Below are positions 4,943 through 6,246 of a DNA stretch of 6,246 nt, one piece after another (the stretch's first letter is position 1; every line of letters starts with the position of its first letter). The notes beneath the pieces were generated by a model. That model made no database searches. It saw only the letters and a program-made list of their open reading frames with translations, and was not told the DNA's origin. This DNA is from CAWJHE01 sp964614855 (lineage in GTDB: Bacteria > Chloroflexota > Anaerolineae > Anaerolineales > UBA4823), in assembly GCA_964614855.1 (NCBI GenBank), contig CAZTMX010000167.1, positions 1 through 6,246 on the forward strand, given 5' to 3'. A program made the translations under genes and the position numbers.

Positions 4943-5308
4943 ATGACAGGTGAACCAGGTCCGAAATTTCCGCTTAACCAGGGGGGTGTACTTGCTGATC
5001 TTGTCGGTAGGATAAAACTCATCTTGCGGTTGATGGCCGATAAGCGTGTCAACCCTTTGATTAAGGTCCTTCCGCTTAGTTCGGCTTTGTATTTCATCAT
5101 TCCGGATATCGCCCCCGGACCCATTGATGATATGGCGATTATCTGGTTTGGTATGTACCTGTTCCTGGAAATGTGTCCGCCCGATATCGTTCAAGAGCAT
5201 ATGGATATGCTAGGTCTTGTGTCTGAAGAGCGGCGAGGCCAGGTGAACGGCTCGCATCAGAATCCAGGAAAGATTGTCGATGGAGAAATCCGCGATAAAG
5301 AAGCCTGA
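4943..5308 (+). CDS. Small membrane-associated DUF1232 (YkvA-like) protein
   Basis: The product has 121 residues from ATG 4943, which has AAAGGAG (4931-4937) at 5-nt spacing. The centre resembles the DUF1232 core: NPLIKVLPLSSALYFIIPD (37-55) then a PID-D motif (P60, D62, D63) and a second hydrophobic stretch AIIWFGMYLFLEMC (65-78). DUF1232 proteins are short, have one or two hydrophobic helices with conserved prolines and aspartates, and have no firmly known function. The charged C-terminal 40 residues look flexible. It has its own promoter after the rplT terminator, so it is not tied to the translation operon. The family call comes from motif recognition by eye. It could instead be an unrelated small membrane protein. 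Confidence 0.8.
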   Translation: MTGEPGPKFPLNQGGVLADLVGRIKLILRLMADKRVNPLIKVLPLSSALYFIIPDIAPGPIDDMAIIWFGMYLFLEMCPPDIVQEHMDMLGLVSEERRGQVNGSHQNPGKIVDGEIRDKEA

Positions 5309-5353
5309 TAATGAATGGTGAACTAATTTGTGAACTTATTGGTAAGTGGATAA

Positions 5354-6246
5354 ATGAAAAGAATAATCCTTTATCTGGCAGTGCTTTGTTCCCTGGCGGC
5401 CTGTGTTGGTCAGGCGCCTGAAATTTCCCCCGCGCCTTCTACTTCCCCTTCGATAGAGCTGAATATTCCGGCATCCACCCCTACGATGGGTCAAAAAGAT
5501 GCTCAGTCTTCTCCGGCAACTTTGATGCCGTCGCCATTTACCCCTGCAGCATCAGAGTCTGCTGTACCAGTCGTGGATAGCATCCTTCCATCCTTGCCAG
5601 ATGTAGTCGATTTTCCGCTAGCAGATCAATTTCACTGGGTTCCATTTGTAAGTGGGTTGGATAAGCCAGTATGGTTAACCCATGCGGGAGATGGTACGGG
5701 GCGGGTGTTTATCATAGAGCAGCCCGGTTTAATTCGCATTGTGCAGAACGGGGAACTCTTACCGCAACCATTCCTTGATATTACCGACCGGGTAGGAAGC
5801 CGGGGTTTTGAGCAAGGTCTTTTGGGGTTGGCTTTCCATCCTAAGTTTGCTGAAAATGGTTATTTCTTTATCAACTACACCGATCGCGGCGGCGATACTG
5901 TGATTTCTCGTTTACAGGTTGATTTTGATACTCCCGATTGGGCAGATCCAGATCGCGAAGCGATGGTGATGGTGATACCACAGCCGTATGCCAATCACAA
6001 TGGGGGTGGCGTTGTTTTTGCCCCAGATGGAACCCTGTTTATTGGAATGGGAGACGGTGGCTCTGCAGGGGATCCACAAGGCAATGCGCAGTCTTTAGAT
6101 AGTCTTTTGGGAAAGCTGCTGCGGCTGGATATTGGCAACGGTTCACCCTACACGATCCCGCAGGATAATCCATTTGGAGATGGCGGTGCAAAACCTGAAA
6201 TTTGGGCGTATGGTTTGCGAAATCCCTGGCGTTTTTCATTTGATGC
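5354..6246 (+). CDS. Lipoprotein PQQ-dependent sugar dehydrogenase (GSDH/YliI family), 5' part
   Basis: The frame runs from ATG 5354 off the right edge, giving 297 complete codons. An in-frame TAA just before the ATG (5351-5353) fixes the start, although the Shine-Dalgarno is weak (AAGTGG at 5344-5349). Residues 1-17 form a lipoprotein signal peptide with lipobox LAAC, so Cys17 should be lipidated and the protein held outside the membrane. Residues 20-75 are a Pro/Ser/Thr-rich linker. The beta-propeller of the glucose/sorbosone dehydrogenase family follows, with LLGLAFHP (156-163), NGYFFINYT, HNGGG with the probable catalytic His215, FAPDGTLFIGMGDGG, and RNPWRFSFD, where Arg289 probably contacts PQQ. 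Such enzymes oxidise aldose sugars, passing electrons to an acceptor. The C-terminal part of the propeller is outside the window. The substrate cannot be predicted. Confidence 0.9.
   Translation, partial: MKRIILYLAVLCSLAACVGQAPEISPAPSTSPSIELNIPASTPTMGQKDAQSSPATLMPSPFTPAASESAVPVVDSILPSLPDVVDFPLADQFHWVPFVSGLDKPVWLTHAGDGTGRVFIIEQPGLIRIVQNGELLPQPFLDITDRVGSRGFEQGLLGLAFHPKFAENGYFFINYTDRGGDTVISRLQVDFDTPDWADPDREAMVMVIPQPYANHNGGGVVFAPDGTLFIGMGDGGSAGDPQGNAQSLDSLLGKLLRLDIGNGSPYTIPQDNPFGDGGAKPEIWAYGLRNPWRFSFD

Noticed and set aside
4540..5124. Long minus-strand open frame of 194 codons
   Set aside because: It overlaps rplT, the terminator and the DUF1232 gene in antisense, and its translation resembles no family. 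It is a shadow frame, like the other minus-strand frames here.
5318..5336. GTGAACT repeated with 12-bp spacing before the dehydrogenase gene
   Set aside because: It is only seven bases in AT-rich sequence and can easily arise by chance.

Overview
The window looks like ordinary bacterial chromosome of moderate GC content. All genes are on the plus strand. The L35 and L20 proteins, a NarL/DegS-type sensor kinase and a T-box in front of thrS suggest a Gram-positive-like or early-branching lineage. My best guess is Chloroflexota, perhaps Anaerolineae. This is pattern recognition from the protein sequences, not a search result.

Layout: (1) 3-1064 is a membrane sensor histidine kinase with no response regulator in view. 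(2) 1139-1253 is a good sigma-70-type promoter followed at once by tRNA-Val(GAC). (3) 1267-1520 is a complete T-box riboswitch with a kink-turn, a specifier loop reading ACC (Thr), an antiterminator and a competing terminator. (4) 1537-3333 is thrS, encoding a threonyl-tRNA synthetase that keeps its editing, catalytic and anticodon-binding domains but lacks the N-terminal TGS domain. (5) 3334-3452 holds an inverted repeat, a promoter-like element and two mutually exclusive hairpins. (6) 3453-4800 is infC-rpmI-rplT (IF3, L35, L20). infC has no usual start codon and most likely begins at AUC. Structured spacers lie before rpmI and before rplT. (7) 4821-4870 is a strong intrinsic terminator. (8) 4943-5308 is a small DUF1232-type protein with its own promoter. 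(9) From 5354 a lipoprotein PQQ-type sugar dehydrogenase runs off the right edge.

How the genes work together: thrS-infC-rpmI-rplT is a classic translation cluster. Threonine shortage (uncharged tRNA-Thr) should open the T-box and raise thrS. The internal promoter-like element would let infC-rpmI-rplT be made independently of threonine. IF3 probably limits its own synthesis through the rare start codon, and the spacer stem-loops are candidates for ribosomal protein (L20) feedback. No clear promoter lies between the tRNA-Val and the T-box, so the tRNA and the thrS leader are probably made as one transcript.

I see no CRISPR array, mobile element, phage gene or obvious new defence system. The main interest is the dense, layered RNA-level regulation around the translation genes.
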